The position numbers and the translations under genes were made by a program. The notes beneath the pieces are model-generated. The model made no database searches. It saw only the letters and a list, made by a program, of their open reading frames with translations, and was not told the DNA's origin. This document shows positions 46,853 through 57,323 of a stretch of DNA of 64,000 bases, in pieces; position 1 is the first letter of the stretch; each line of letters starts with the position of its first letter. Origin of the DNA: an uncultured Sphingomonadaceae bacterium (GTDB taxonomy: Bacteria; Pseudomonadota; Alphaproteobacteria; Sphingomonadales; Sphingomonadaceae); the NCBI GenBank assembly GCA_947499975.1, contig CANMQE010000003.1, positions 186,001-250,000 on the forward strand, in the 5' to 3' direction.

Positions 46853-47040
46853 GGGCTATTCGCTTCCTCAATCTGGCGGCGGACCAATGCCGCTGCGCCA
46901 TATCATCTCTCGTGATCGCAAGGCGTCACGAGATAGTTTTATTCCGTAACCTGCATGCTTGCGCTGCGACCGTCTGGCCGCGGAACTGGCAAATTTCGGA
47001 GTTTGGCCAAGCGCCCTGCGCTGTCGACCTATGCATGGAG

Positions 47041-47892
47041 TTAGCTAACCGATTCGGCTTTGCCAAGTGTTAATCGCAATTCCAGCGCCCGGTCGCGTCC
47101 GGCAAGATCGGGATGTGCATGCGCGGTAAAGCCGTGTTCGCGTGCAATTTCGCTGACCTGCGCGGCCTGGGTCGCCCCGATTTCCAGCATCGCCACGCCT
47201 GTTTGTGTCAACAATCGCGGCAATTGCGGGATCAGCACGCGATAATCGTCCAGCCCTTGCGCCCCTGCAAACAATGCGGCCGCCGGCTCGTAAAGTCGCA
47301 CGTCGGGCGCGAGATCGGCATCATCCTCCACATAGGGCGGATTGGCGATGATGAGATCGAACCGGCCAAGATCGTCGGCCCAGCCGGGCTGGTGCCAGTC
47401 CGCCAGTATCACCCGCGCGCGGTTGGCGAGATCGAGCGATGCGGCATTTGCCCGCGCAACCTCGACCGCGGCGGCGGAGCGTTCGATCCCGACCCCCTCC
47501 GCCTGCGGAAAATTTGCCAGCAATGCCAGCAGCAATGCGCCGGAGCCGGTGCCGCAATCGAGCACGCGGCGGGCGTCAGGCTTTGCCCGCAGGGACGCCT
47601 CCACCACGCTTTCGCTGTCGGATCGCGGGATCAGCACGTCGGGCGTGATGGCCAGGGTGAGGCCGAAAAATTCCTGCTCGCCGATGATCTGCGCAACCGG
47701 CTGGGATTTCTCGCGCGCGGAAATTAATTGCGTGAACGCCGCGGGCTCATCGTCCTGCATGCGATACAGCAGCATGTCCGAACGCGAGATGCCAAGCGCG
47801 TGCGCCATCAGCAATTCCGCATCCAGCCGGGATGTATCGCTTACGCGGGAAAGGCGCTGGGCCGCAGCCGCTATCGCGCTGGCAACGCTCAC
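47041..47892 (-). CDS. prmC: release-factor glutamine methyltransferase
   Basis: 283 residues: N-terminal helical domain (1-75) and a SAM fold with motif [16 protein letters not shown] and the catalytic NPPYVE. Methylates the Gln of the GGQ motif in RF1 and RF2. Overlaps the prfA stop by 4 bp, so hisS-prfA-prmC form one operon in which PrmC follows its substrate. Confidence 0.96.
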   Translation of the reverse strand: MSVASAIAAAAQRLSRVSDTSRLDAELLMAHALGISRSDMLLYRMQDDEPAAFTQLISAREKSQPVAQIIGEQEFFGLTLAITPDVLIPRSDSESVVEASLRAKPDARRVLDCGTGSGALLLALLANFPQAEGVGIERSAAAVEVARANAASLDLANRARVILADWHQPGWADDLGRFDLIIANPPYVEDDADLAPDVRLYEPAAALFAGAQGLDDYRVLIPQLPRLLTQTGVAMLEIGATQAAQVSEIAREHGFTAHAHPDLAGRDRALELRLTLGKAESVS

Positions 47893-48956
47893 GCGTCCAT
47901 CGCCGCCAGTCGCTTGGCCTCGTCCTCCGCGATCAGCGCGTCGACCATTTCGCCAAGACCGGTGCCTTCCAGCACTTCGGGCAGCTTGTGCAGCGTCAGC
48001 CCGATGCGGTGATCGGTCACGCGGCCTTGCGGGAAATTGTAGGTGCGGATGCGTTCGGAACGGTCGCCGCTGCCCACCATCGCCTTGCGCGCCTCGGCCT
48101 CTGCGCCCTGCGCCTCGTCACGGGTCTTCTCGTACAATCGCGCGCGCAGCACCTGCATCGCCTTCTCGCGGTTCTTGTGCTGGCTGCGCCCGTCCTGGCA
48201 GGTGACGACGAGGCCGGAGGGTTCATGCGTGATGCGGATCGCGCTGTCGGTGGTGTTCACGTGCTGGCCGCCCGCCCCGCTGGCGCGGTAGGTGTCCACC
48301 TTGAGGTCGGTCGGGTCGATGTGGATGTCCACCTCGTCCGGCTCCGGCAGTACGGCGACGGTTGCGGCGGAGGTGTGGATGCGCCCGCCGCTCTCGGTAA
48401 CGGGCACGCGCTGCACGCGGTGCACGCCGCTTTCGAACTTCAGCTTGGCGAACACGCCGGTGCCCTTTATGTTGGCCACCACTTCCTTGAAGCCGCCGAC
48501 TTCGGCCGCGTTCATGCTGACCGGCTCCACCTTCCAGCCCTGCTCCGCGGCGTATTTCTCGTACATGCGATAGAGATCGCCCGCGAACAGGGCAGCCTCG
48601 TCCCCGCCCGTGCCCGCGCGGATTTCCAGCATGGCAGGGCGCGCATCGGCGCTGTCGCGCGGCAGCATGGCAAGGGAGAGCTTGCGCTCGGCCTCGGGCA
48701 AAGCCTTGCGCAGACCGTCAAGCTCCTCCTCCGCCATCGTCTTCATCTCGGGGTCGGAGAGCATCTCCTCCAGGCCTGTGATTTCCTCGCGCATGGCGGA
48801 AACTTCGGCAGCGATCTGCGCGACAGGCTCCAGCTCGGCATAGTCGCGGCTGGCCTGGACGAATTCCTCGCCCTCCAGCTGGCCGGACGCCATGCGCGCC
48901 TCAAGCTCGGCAAAGCGGTTCGCGATCTGGCGCAGGCGTTCGGCGGGGATGGTCAA
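47889..48956 (-). CDS. prfA: peptide chain release factor 1
   Basis: 355 residues. Catalytic GGQ in [19 protein letters not shown], the stop-codon reading loop region before it ([15 protein letters not shown]) and the helical N-terminal domain. Reads UAA and UAG. Overlaps hisS upstream and prmC downstream by 4 bp each. Confidence 0.98.
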   Translation of the reverse strand: MTIPAERLRQIANRFAELEARMASGQLEGEEFVQASRDYAELEPVAQIAAEVSAMREEITGLEEMLSDPEMKTMAEEELDGLRKALPEAERKLSLAMLPRDSADARPAMLEIRAGTGGDEAALFAGDLYRMYEKYAAEQGWKVEPVSMNAAEVGGFKEVVANIKGTGVFAKLKFESGVHRVQRVPVTESGGRIHTSAATVAVLPEPDEVDIHIDPTDLKVDTYRASGAGGQHVNTTDSAIRITHEPSGLVVTCQDGRSQHKNREKAMQVLRARLYEKTRDEAQGAEAEARKAMVGSGDRSERIRTYNFPQGRVTDHRIGLTLHKLPEVLEGTGLGEMVDALIAEDEAKRLAAMDA

Positions 48957-50194
48957 TTCAGCACTGCCTCGATGCGCGCGGTCATGTCGTGTTCCGCCTT
49001 GATGCGGACGTTCGTCGCGCCGTCCTGCATGGAAAATCCCACGATAGCGCGCGCGCCTGCCTTCACCGCCTTGTCGAAACGCTTGCGCGGGCTGCCGCTG
49101 GCGATCATCTCGGCAGAGAAACCCTCGGCCCGCAGCTTGCCCAGCGTGCGCACGCCCTCGGTCATCAGGCTGTCGTCCTCCACCACCACGATGGCATCGG
49201 CAGCCGCTTCGCCCTTCTCACCCACCAGCATCGCCAACCGCTCGATCCCGGCGGCCCAGCCGACTGCAGGCGTCGGCGCACCGCCGAGCGATTCCATCAA
49301 TCCGTCATAGCGCCCACCGCCGAGGATCGTGCTCTGGCTGCCCAACGCATCCGCCGCTGCCGAACCTTCGTCGGGGATGAATTCGAACGCCGTGTGGCGA
49401 TAGTAATCCAGCCCGCGCACGAGGCTTTCGGCGCGGGTCCATTTCACGCCCGCTGCATCCAGCCCGCTGGTGACGGCATCGAAGAAGGCGGTTGCCTCGT
49501 CCGACAGGAATGCATCGATCTTCGGTGCGTCGGCGACGAACTTCCGGTCGCGCCGGTCCTTGCTGTCGAGAATGCGCAGCGGGTTCTTTTCCAGCCGCTC
49601 CTGCGAATCTTCCGAAAGTTCATCCCTCACCGCGCCGAAATACTCGATCAGCGCCGCGCGCCATGCTTCGCGGCTGTCGCCATCGCCCAGCGTGTTGAGA
49701 TGCAGGGTGACGCCCTCAATGCCCAGTTCCTTCAGAAGCTGGTCGGCCATCGCCAGCAGTTCCACGTCCGCCTGCGGTTCGGCCGCGCCGATAATCTCGG
49801 CGTCGATCTGGTGGAACTGGCGATAGCGGCCCTTCTGCGGGCGCTCGTACCGGAACAGCGGGCCGTGCGTGCCGACTTTCAGCGGCGCGTGCTGCTGCCA
49901 GCCGTTGGTAAGGAAGGCGCGCGCGATACCGGCGGTGAATTCGGGGCGCAGCGTCAGCGATTCCTGCCCACGATCCTCGAAGGAATACATTTCTTTCGAC
50001 ACCACATCGGTCGTCTCGCCAATCGCGCGGCTGAACACCTCGGTCTTTTCGAACACCGGCATTTCCACCCGGCGGAAACGGTACAGCTTACGCACCCGCT
50101 CGAATGTCTCGACGACGAAGGCGAAAGCCTCCGCATCGGGTCCGAAAATGTCCTGCGTGCCTCTGATGGCCTGAGGCGTTTTGGTCTTGCTCAT
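48953..50194 (-). CDS. hisS: histidyl-tRNA synthetase
   Basis: 413 residues: class II core with motif 2 ([21 protein letters not shown]), the histidine-binding [15 protein letters not shown] block, motif 3 ([13 protein letters not shown]...[12 protein letters not shown]) and a C-terminal anticodon-binding domain. Charges tRNA-His. First gene of hisS-prfA-prmC. Confidence 0.98.
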   Translation of the reverse strand: MSKTKTPQAIRGTQDIFGPDAEAFAFVVETFERVRKLYRFRRVEMPVFEKTEVFSRAIGETTDVVSKEMYSFEDRGQESLTLRPEFTAGIARAFLTNGWQQHAPLKVGTHGPLFRYERPQKGRYRQFHQIDAEIIGAAEPQADVELLAMADQLLKELGIEGVTLHLNTLGDGDSREAWRAALIEYFGAVRDELSEDSQERLEKNPLRILDSKDRRDRKFVADAPKIDAFLSDEATAFFDAVTSGLDAAGVKWTRAESLVRGLDYYRHTAFEFIPDEGSAAADALGSQSTILGGGRYDGLMESLGGAPTPAVGWAAGIERLAMLVGEKGEAAADAIVVVEDDSLMTEGVRTLGKLRAEGFSAEMIASGSPRKRFDKAVKAGARAIVGFSMQDGATNVRIKAEHDMTARIEAVLN

Positions 50195-50392
50195 GGGAGG
50201 AGGCCTTTAGGCCGCGCGCCTGCTCCCCGCAACATTTCCGAAATCGGCGAGGCCGCACCCCTGGCCACCGCCACTGCGATTGAATTGCAAAGCGCTCTTT
50301 TCTTTCGCCAAGGGCGCGGCTAGGTGCCCGCCAAGATTAACAAGGGCGTCGCTCCGGGGGGAGCAACCGCGCCCGCATGACAAGGTAACGCA

Positions 50393-50920
50393 ATGCGCAT
50401 CGAACATATTCCCACCGGCGACAGTCCGCCCGACAGCCTGAACGTCGTCATCGAAGTGCCCACCGGCGGTGAACCGGTGAAGTATGAATTCGACAAGAAG
50501 TCGGGCGCGCTGTTCGTGGATCGTATCCTCCACACGCCGATGCGCTATCCGGCAAACTACGGATTCGTGCCGCACACGCTTTCGCCCGATGGCGACCCGC
50601 TGGATGCGCTGGTGATCGCCCGCTCGCCCTTCATGGCTGGCTGCGTGGTGCGTGCGCGCCCCATCGGCGTGCTGAACCTGGAAGACGAACACGGCGGCGA
50701 CGAGAAGCTGGTGTGCGTGCCGGTGGACACCACCTTCCCCTATTATTCCGACGTTGGCGAGACGAAGGATCTGCCCAGCATCATCTTCCAGCAGATCGAG
50801 CATTTCTTCACCCACTACAAGGATCTGGAAAAGGAGAAGTGGGTGCGCGTTGGCGAATGGGGCGACGCGGCAGAGGCCAAGCGCATCGTGCTGGAAAGCA
50901 TCGAGCGGGCGAAGCAGTAG
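50393..50920 (+). CDS. ppa: inorganic pyrophosphatase
   Basis: 175 residues, family I. Contains EFDKKSGALFVDRIL, the metal-binding DGDPLDALVI and the KDLEKEKWVRVGEW segment. Hydrolyses PPi and drives biosynthesis. Divergent from hisS with a 198-bp shared upstream region. Confidence 0.98.
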   Translation: MRIEHIPTGDSPPDSLNVVIEVPTGGEPVKYEFDKKSGALFVDRILHTPMRYPANYGFVPHTLSPDGDPLDALVIARSPFMAGCVVRARPIGVLNLEDEHGGDEKLVCVPVDTTFPYYSDVGETKDLPSIIFQQIEHFFTHYKDLEKEKWVRVGEWGDAAEAKRIVLESIERAKQ

Positions 50921-51075
50921 CACCCCGCTTCGGGAACAGGTTTCGGCAATGGCCCAGCGCCAATACCGAAACCTGCGGCCTAAACCGGTGCCGGACTGCA
51001 CGCAGGCCGAGCCGCGGGTTAGCGCAAAATTAACCCTGCAAGGCGCAATGGTGGCCGCACCGGCGGGGGCGGTCC

Positions 51076-52434
51076 ATGGTTGCAAGGTTCCAATTGGCAA
51101 AAATCTTTCCGGCACGTTGGATCTTCTTCTGGATCCTGATGCCGAACCTCGCCCTGATTGCCATGTGGTTCGTGGGTGGGCCGCGGTTGCCGGTGCAGAT
51201 CATGGTCGCCGGCATTGCCGCGATCGTCTTCGGATCGATTCCCAATCGTATCGTGCGGGCCGTGGGCATGGTGGGCATCTTCGTCTTCCTGCTGATCTCC
51301 TATTTTTCCAGGGTGTTCTACCTCACTTTCGACAAGGCGTTCAGTTCGCTGGTCTATCTGTCGGAAATGAGTCTTGCCGCCTCTCCCGGCTATGTGCTGG
51401 CAGGCGCGGTTCTCGTCGCGTCCCTGGCCTTCTGCCTGTGGTTCGGCCCCAGAACGCAAAGGCCGCAGGGGCCCATCCAGTACGCGCTCGCATTCGCCTG
51501 CGTCATGCTGATCGTGCAGGGCGACGGCGCAATGAACAAGGCCGATCGCGGCGGCTACATGGTGAAGGCCCCCGCAGGAACGCCCGTATCGTCCGCCATG
51601 ATGAGCGTTGCGCTGTCGCCGGAGCGGCTGGAGGCGGACAACCTCCTCGTCATCATCCTCGAATCGGTCGGCGTGCCCAATAACCAGCATGACCGGCAGG
51701 TGTTCGATGCGATCTGGAGCCAGAGCCGCTGGCAGCCGCATTACAGCGCCAGCTTTGGCGAAGTGCCATTCTACGGCTCGACGACGAACGCCGAGATGCG
51801 CGAGCTATGTTCCGCCTGGGATCCGCCCGAGAATCTCGATTTTGCGCAAGCCGACTGCCTGCCGCGCCGTTTCGCCGAAGCCGGTTTCGAAACGACCGCA
51901 CTGCACGGATTTGCGTCCGGTTTCTTCAATCGCGAGGCGTGGTATCCTGCCGTGGGTTTCGAGCACACCAGCTTCCGCTCCGACCTGGTGAGGGACGGCG
52001 CATCCATCTGCGACGGTGTTTTCGATGGCATATGCGACAGGGACATGCCGCGCCGCATCGCGCAGATATTGGGCCAGCAGCCGGAGAGGCGCAAGCTGGT
52101 CTACTGGCTGACTCTCAACGGCCATCTGCCGGTGGACGACAATGCCAGCATGGCCCTTGGCGAGTGCAATCTCGGCTCACCCGAATGGCGGGCGGATTAT
52201 CCCATGTTGTGCCGCAGCTACATGGTGCAGCAACAGATTGCCGATGCCCTGCGCGGCGAGATCGGCAAGCCGGGATTTGCCAACACCGATATCGTGATCG
52301 TGGGCGATCATATTCCGCCCTTCTTCCAGAACTCCCTTCGCAGCCGCTTCAAGACTGGCAAAGTGCCATACATCTACCTGCACAGGCAGCCGCAGGCAGA
52401 CGCCCTTGAACCCGTGGAACTGGCACACCGCTGA
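51076..52434 (+). CDS. LtaS/sulfatase-like phospho-transferase, membrane-bound
   Basis: 452 residues: five TM helices (about 12-150), then a periplasmic alkaline-phosphatase-fold domain. LLVIILESVGVPN carries a metal-ligand Glu, GSTTNAEMRELCS the Thr nucleophile, TLNGHLPV the family's N-H-x-P-like loop and IVIVGDHIPPF the Asp-His ligands. This layout is that of LtaS/OpgB phosphoglycerol and EptA phosphoethanolamine transferases. It probably decorates a glycan or lipid with a phospho-headgroup. Which group it moves is not visible. Confidence 0.82.
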   Translation: MVARFQLAKIFPARWIFFWILMPNLALIAMWFVGGPRLPVQIMVAGIAAIVFGSIPNRIVRAVGMVGIFVFLLISYFSRVFYLTFDKAFSSLVYLSEMSLAASPGYVLAGAVLVASLAFCLWFGPRTQRPQGPIQYALAFACVMLIVQGDGAMNKADRGGYMVKAPAGTPVSSAMMSVALSPERLEADNLLVIILESVGVPNNQHDRQVFDAIWSQSRWQPHYSASFGEVPFYGSTTNAEMRELCSAWDPPENLDFAQADCLPRRFAEAGFETTALHGFASGFFNREAWYPAVGFEHTSFRSDLVRDGASICDGVFDGICDRDMPRRIAQILGQQPERRKLVYWLTLNGHLPVDDNASMALGECNLGSPEWRADYPMLCRSYMVQQQIADALRGEIGKPGFANTDIVIVGDHIPPFFQNSLRSRFKTGKVPYIYLHRQPQADALEPVELAHR

Positions 52435-52470
52435 AGGCGGGCGAACAAGCGCCACCGAACAGCGGTTCGT

Positions 52471-53919
52471 TCACTCCACCGGGCGATCGGAATCCAGCAG
52501 GTCTTTCGCCTGTTCGGGATCGCTGGCACGCTCGTCTTCCACCATCCGGGCGATCTCGTCCTCCGGGCCGACATCCTCTTCGATGACCGTGCTGGGCGGT
52601 CGCGGCGTCGGCGCTGGCGCGGGTGGAGGCGGCGCGGTGCGCATGCTGCCCTCGCCGATATTTTCGAACGGTAGCGAGGCGGTGCGCTGGTCGAAACGCA
52701 GGCGATAGATCGGCTCCGGCAAGGCGAAACCCGCATCCTCAAGCGCCGTCTTGCAACTGGCGATGGAGCGGCTGCGGGCCTTGTGCCAATCGGCATCTCG
52801 CTGGTCTATCCAGCCGAGGAACCGCAGCACGACGTTGGAATCGCCCACCTGCGCGATGCGCACCTCGGGTGCCGGGTTGTCCAGCACGAAATCCAGGCTC
52901 GCCAGCGTGTCGCGGCCCAATTGGCGTGCCGCTTCCGCATCGTCATCCGCATCCACGCCCAGCTCGAACTCGAAGCGGCGCTGTGGATTGCGCGTGTAAT
53001 TCAGGATCACCGCCTTGAAAACGGTGGAATTGGGAATGCGCAGGTGATTGCCGTCCAGCGTCATCAGCACGGTGGCGCGGCTGGTGAGGCGGATGACGCG
53101 GCCCTCGTGAGCTTCGATCATCACGTGATCGTTGGCGCGGAAGGGCTGGCGCAGGCTCAGCATCAGCGAGGCGACGTAATTCTCCACCGTGTCGCGCATG
53201 GCAAAACCCAGCGCGATGCCGACGACGCCGGCACCGCCCAGCACCGCGCCCATCAATGCGCCTGCCCCAATCATGTCCAGCGCCACCACGATGCCAAGGA
53301 TCACGAAAACGAAGCGGATGGCGCTGACGATCAGTTCGGCAAGAAAGACGTTGGGCGCAATGCGCCGCCACAATGCGCCGAAGGATGCCAGCAGATAGCC
53401 GAAGGCCGCAATCAGCAGGCCCACCATCAGCGCGGCACCGATCAGGGGCACCATGCTGGTGAATTGCTGCACCCTGTCGCCCAGCCCGCCAATGCCTTCC
53501 TCGAAATCCACGGAGACATCGCGCGTGATGTCGTTCTCTACCGTGGCCACGCCCTCCACCCCGCTGGCGATAGCCTCGGCGCGGGCGGCTGCGGCATCAT
53601 CGGGCGCGGTTCCCGCCAGCGTGACAACGCCCTGGCGGACATTCACCTCGACCTCGGCAAGACTGGGCACGTTGGCGAAGATATCGGTCAGCCGCGTCTG
53701 GATCCGCCCGTCCTGTCCGGCGGCCTGCTCCACATCGATGGACCCGGCGCTGGGTGCGGGGCTCGCCGGTGCCTCGGCAGGCGTGCTTTCGGGCAGCAAC
53801 GTGGTGGCATGCGCCGGAGTGATGGGCACGGCGATCAGGGCTGCAAGCGTCAGCGCCAGTGCGGCGGGCAGACACTTCAGCCAGTGCAGGGATTTCAGAA
53901 CCAGGAAAGCGGCTTTCAG
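52471..53919 (-). CDS. BON-domain mechanosensitive channel (MscS family), apparent CTG start
   Basis: About 482 residues: signal peptide (ends TPAHA), a BON domain (about 62-135, LTDIFANVPSLAEVEVNVRQGVVTLAGTAP), three TM helices, the MscS pore segment GAGVVGIALGFAMRDTVENYVASLML and the beta domain, then a Pro/Glu-rich tail. No ATG, GTG or TTG stands at a sensible place. A CTG at 53919 overlaps the TGA of the upstream gene (CTGA), the same arrangement as the ATGA couplings elsewhere in the window, so I take it as the probable start. The frame is open to an ATG at 54060 inside the upstream gene. Confidence 0.8.
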   Translation of the reverse strand: MKAAFLVLKSLHWLKCLPAALALTLAALIAVPITPAHATTLLPESTPAEAPASPAPSAGSIDVEQAAGQDGRIQTRLTDIFANVPSLAEVEVNVRQGVVTLAGTAPDDAAAARAEAIASGVEGVATVENDITRDVSVDFEEGIGGLGDRVQQFTSMVPLIGAALMVGLLIAAFGYLLASFGALWRRIAPNVFLAELIVSAIRFVFVILGIVVALDMIGAGALMGAVLGGAGVVGIALGFAMRDTVENYVASLMLSLRQPFRANDHVMIEAHEGRVIRLTSRATVLMTLDGNHLRIPNSTVFKAVILNYTRNPQRRFEFELGVDADDDAEAARQLGRDTLASLDFVLDNPAPEVRIAQVGDSNVVLRFLGWIDQRDADWHKARSRSIASCKTALEDAGFALPEPIYRLRFDQRTASLPFENIGEGSMRTAPPPPAPAPTPRPPSTVIEEDVGPEDEIARMVEDERASDPEQAKDLLDSDRPVE

Positions 53920-54284
53920 AAGAGGGGAGCGATGGCCAGGAAGCCGAAGGTAATGGTGAGCGGCAGACCGATGGCGGCAAGCCACAGCAACACCACCTCG
54001 CGCCGGAAGGCAGGTGCCAGCGCGGGATCCGCGGCCTCTGCATCGGAGAGCCTGTCCCACCGCATTTCAAACAGGCGGCAGGCGGGAATGATGGCTGCAA
54101 CCAGCACGACCAGCGCGAAATAGGGCAGCACGGTGCCGCTGGCGCTTTTCAGCTGCGTCATGGTCAGGAAGATATGCAGTCCGGTGTAGACCAGCAGGCC
54201 ATAGGCCACGTGATCGCTGATCTTGCGACGCCAGTCCAGCTTCAGGGAGCTGCGTTCCTGCGTTTGTTCGAGTGCCTTGTTCAT
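53916..54284 (-). CDS. hypothetical membrane protein
   Basis: 122 residues, three TM helices (about 25-45, 52-72, 98-120) after a charged start (MNKALEQTQERSSLKLDWRRK). ATG 54284 follows GGAAAG. Coupled to the BON-MscS gene by a 4-bp overlap, so it may work with that channel. No known family. Confidence 0.68.
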   Translation of the reverse strand: MNKALEQTQERSSLKLDWRRKISDHVAYGLLVYTGLHIFLTMTQLKSASGTVLPYFALVVLVAAIIPACRLFEMRWDRLSDAEAADPALAPAFRREVVLLWLAAIGLPLTITFGFLAIAPLF

Positions 54285-54468
54285 CGGCTTTCCTCTCTCC
54301 AATCCCGAATCGAAGTATTCCACTTCACGCGCTTGCTTGCAAGGGCGTCAACCATATGTTCAGCTTCGCGGGCGATTTGTGGGTATCCGATCATGCAGGA
54401 ATCTTGCCAAACACCCTTCAAAGCCCGTGCATTCATGCTAGATGGCCCAGCGTGACTGAGGATTTGGC

Positions 54469-55284
54469 ATGAGCGCGCTGGACGACGAATTCCTGGACGA
54501 GGAGGCTTTGGCCGACGCGATGGCGGAAGCGCCATCCAACGCCGCGCCCGATCTGCCCGACACCGGCGGGCTGGAAGTGGTGTCCATCGCCAAGAGCTAT
54601 GACAAGCGCGCGGTGCTGAGCGACATCTCCCTTACCGTTGCCAAGGGCGAGGTGCTGGGCCTGCTGGGGCCGAACGGCGCCGGCAAGACGACCTGCTTCT
54701 ATTCCATCATGGGGCTGGTGAAGCCCGATTCCGGCCGCATCCTGATGGATGGCGTCGATGTGACGAAGCTGCCCATGTATCGCCGCGCGATCCTGGGGCT
54801 TGGCTACCTGCCGCAAGAAACCAGCATCTTTCGCGGCATGACCGTGGAACAGAACATCAGTTGCGTGCTGGAAATGGTGGAACCGAACAAGCAGGTCCGC
54901 CAGCAGGAGCTGGAACGGCTGCTGAGCGAATTTGGCCTTGCCCGCCTTCGCGAAAGCCCCGCCATGGCGCTTTCGGGCGGTGAGCGGCGGCGCTGCGAAA
55001 TCGCCCGCGCGCTGGCGGCCAACCCTTCCATCATGCTGCTGGATGAACCCTTTGCCGGCATCGATCCGCTGTCCATCAGCGATATCCGCGACCTGGTGAA
55101 GGATCTGAAACAGCGCGGCATCGGCGTGCTGATCACCGATCACAACGTGCGCGAGACGCTGGATATCGTGGACCGCGCCTGCATCATCTACGGCGGGCAG
55201 GTGCTGTTCGCCGGATCGCCACAGGAACTGGTGGCCGACGAGAACGTGCGCCGCCTGTATCTGGGCGAGGGTTTCGAGCTGTGA
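54469..55284 (+). CDS. lptB: LPS export ABC ATPase LptB
   Basis: 271 residues. After an acidic 35-residue extension the ABC domain has Walker A GPNGAGKTT, the Q-loop LPQETSIFRGMTVEQN (an LptB hallmark), signature LSGGERRRCEIARAL, Walker B IMLLDEPFAGIDP and the ITDHNV switch. Drives LPS extraction from the inner membrane with LptFG. Followed after 38 bp by rpoN, the usual proteobacterial order. Confidence 0.96.
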   Translation: MSALDDEFLDEEALADAMAEAPSNAAPDLPDTGGLEVVSIAKSYDKRAVLSDISLTVAKGEVLGLLGPNGAGKTTCFYSIMGLVKPDSGRILMDGVDVTKLPMYRRAILGLGYLPQETSIFRGMTVEQNISCVLEMVEPNKQVRQQELERLLSEFGLARLRESPAMALSGGERRRCEIARALAANPSIMLLDEPFAGIDPLSISDIRDLVKDLKQRGIGVLITDHNVRETLDIVDRACIIYGGQVLFAGSPQELVADENVRRLYLGEGFEL

Positions 55285-55322
55285 TGCGCTGGCTGCAATA
55301 ATGCTTTGGCGGGGGGTCTGAT

Positions 55323-56804
55323 ATGGCTCTGGGGCCACGGCTAGACCTCAGGCAGTCGCAATCGCTGGTGATGACGCCGCAATTGCAGCAGGCGATCAAG
55401 CTGCTGGCGCTGTCGAACCTGGAGATCGAGAGTTTCGTGGGGGAGGCGCTGGAAGCCAATCCCCTGCTGGAAGCGGGCGATATCCGTGCCGAGGATCGCG
55501 AGGCCCCGCCTGAAAGCGACCAGCCCGAAATCGCCGACTCCACCGCCGCCGACGGGAACGAGGCACTGGATATCGATGCAGGTGCGCTGGATACGGACCG
55601 CGACACGGGCGACTGGTCTGCCGAGGCGACATCGGGCGGATCAGGCGGCGAAGCGCCGGACCTTGAAAACCATTGCGATGCCGAACTCTCGCTTGCCGAT
55701 CACCTCGAAAGCCAGGTCGGCCCCGCATCGCCCGATACGCACACCGCCTTCATCGCCCGCTATATCGTCGGCCTGCTGGACGAGGCGGGATACCTCTCCA
55801 CGGACCTGCGCGACATCGCCGGGGCGCTGGACGTGCCGCTTACCCGCGTGGAGGCGGCGCTGGAGGTCGTGCAATCGCTCGATCCCACGGGCGTTGGCGC
55901 GCGCACGCTCTCCGAATGCCTCGCGCTGCAGGCGAAGGAGGCCGACCGCTACGATCCGTGCATGGAAGTGCTGATCGACAATCTGGAACTCGTCGCCAGG
56001 GGCGCGGTGGCGCATCTCAAACGCATCTGCCACGTCGATGACGAGGATTTTGCCGAGATGCTGGCCGAATTGCGCGGCTACGATCCCAAGCCCGGCCTGC
56101 AATACGGCGGTTCTCCCGGGGCGGCGGTGGTGCCCGATGTGCTGCTTACGGCGAAGGACGGGGAGGATGGCTGGAATATCCGCCTGAACGAGGAGACCCT
56201 GCCGCGCCTGGTGGTGAACCGCAGCTATTACGTGGAACTGCGCAAGAATGCCGAGGACAGGGGCGCGACGGGCAAGGACGCGAAAGGCTGGCTGAGCGAG
56301 AAGCTGGCCGATGCCAACTGGCTGATAAAGGCGCTGGATCAGCGGCAGAAGACCATCCTGAAAGTCGCCGCCGAGATCGTGAAGCAGCAGGACGGCTTCT
56401 TCCGCCGCGGCGTTTCCGAACTGCGCCCCCTCACCCTCGCCCGCGTGGCAGACGCGATCGAGATGCATGAGAGCACCGTGTCGCGCGTCACCAGCAACAA
56501 GTTCCTGCATTGCGACCGCGGCTGCTTTGAACTGAAGTATTTCTTCACCAGCGGCGTGGGCCGGATCGGTGCCAGCGGAACGGAGGGCGAAGGCGCCAGC
56601 GCAGAAGCGGTAAAGGCCCGTATCAAGGCGCTGACCGATGCGGAGGACCCGAAGAAGATCCTCTCGGACGACAAGCTGGTGGAACTGCTGAAAGCCGAAG
56701 GCTTCGACCTAGCCCGCCGCACGGTGGCGAAATACCGCGAGGCTATCGGGATCGGGTCGTCGGTGCAGCGTCGGCGGTCGAAGAAGCTGGCGGCAATGGG
56801 GTGA
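55323..56804 (+). CDS. rpoN: RNA polymerase sigma-54 factor
   Basis: 493 residues. Region I is Gln-rich (LRQSQSLVMTPQLQQAIKLL), region II acidic, and region III has the core- and DNA-binding parts (SYYVELR, RPLTLARVADAIEMHESTVSRVTSNK HTH). The RpoN box reads ARRTVAKYREA near the C-terminus, one change from the textbook ARRTVAKYRE(x). Directs transcription from -24/-12 promoters with activator ATPases. Confidence 0.97.
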   Translation: MALGPRLDLRQSQSLVMTPQLQQAIKLLALSNLEIESFVGEALEANPLLEAGDIRAEDREAPPESDQPEIADSTAADGNEALDIDAGALDTDRDTGDWSAEATSGGSGGEAPDLENHCDAELSLADHLESQVGPASPDTHTAFIARYIVGLLDEAGYLSTDLRDIAGALDVPLTRVEAALEVVQSLDPTGVGARTLSECLALQAKEADRYDPCMEVLIDNLELVARGAVAHLKRICHVDDEDFAEMLAELRGYDPKPGLQYGGSPGAAVVPDVLLTAKDGEDGWNIRLNEETLPRLVVNRSYYVELRKNAEDRGATGKDAKGWLSEKLADANWLIKALDQRQKTILKVAAEIVKQQDGFFRRGVSELRPLTLARVADAIEMHESTVSRVTSNKFLHCDRGCFELKYFFTSGVGRIGASGTEGEGASAEAVKARIKALTDAEDPKKILSDDKLVELLKAEGFDLARRTVAKYREAIGIGSSVQRRRSKKLAAMG

Positions 56805-56846
56805 GGTAATTGTCCGCCTGGGCGCTTAGCCAATCATAAACGGCCA

Positions 56847-56871
56847 GTCCGCTATCGACCCCATTGCGGAC
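56847..56871. repeat. GTCCGC...GCGGAC palindromic repeat
   Basis: GTCCGC (56847-56852) and GCGGAC (56866-56871) flank ATCGACCCCATT-type sequence. A related arrangement (GTCCGCTAACCACCCCATTTTAGACG) is at 57324 on the other side of the orphan gene. Probably an extragenic repeat. Confidence 0.4.
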
Positions 56872-56930
56872 GCTTGAAGGCCGGTTATACATTGTCAATG
56901 ACTTGCGGTAATGAGTTGGGAGACTAATGC

Positions 56931-57299
56931 GTGTTGGAGCTTGACCACCCAAGGAATTTAGACCGGCTGCATTTCTTGCTTCTTGGATCACTCGTTACCC
57001 TATTGGTGCTCGAAACAATTGGACCTAGAGACATGTCGAGAGAGATTGGCATCCTCATGGTTATCGCTCTTCCAGTTGCAGCTTATGATATTTGGTATCG
57101 ACATAGGGGTGGAAAAGAATCGGATGGCTTTGGTGTGCATCTGATCGCTGGTTCCATCGCCTGGCTTGCATTTGTTCTCCTTTTTGTAGCCAAGAATGTT
57201 TTTGGCTTCGAAGCGATCGGAGGTTGGACAATGATACCATTGCTGTTTTTTTGCTGGGCCAGTTGGTTTGCAAAAGAGGAACAGCAAGCGTCGGGTTAA
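56931..57299 (+). CDS. orphan membrane protein, AT-richer than its neighbours
   Basis: 122 residues from a GTG start, about three TM helices (about 14-28, 38-52, 73-90, 98-114 are hydrophobic). Codon use is visibly less GC-biased than adjacent genes (for example TTT, TTA, ATA-type codons and AGA). It lies between rpoN and ctrA, flanked by GTCCGC repeats. No family recognised. Low GC and repeat flanks suggest recent gain. Confidence 0.5.
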   Translation: MLELDHPRNLDRLHFLLLGSLVTLLVLETIGPRDMSREIGILMVIALPVAAYDIWYRHRGGKESDGFGVHLIAGSIAWLAFVLLFVAKNVFGFEAIGGWTMIPLLFFCWASWFAKEEQQASG

Positions 57300-57323
57300 T
57301 GTAGGCTGGCTAGTAACCCTAGC

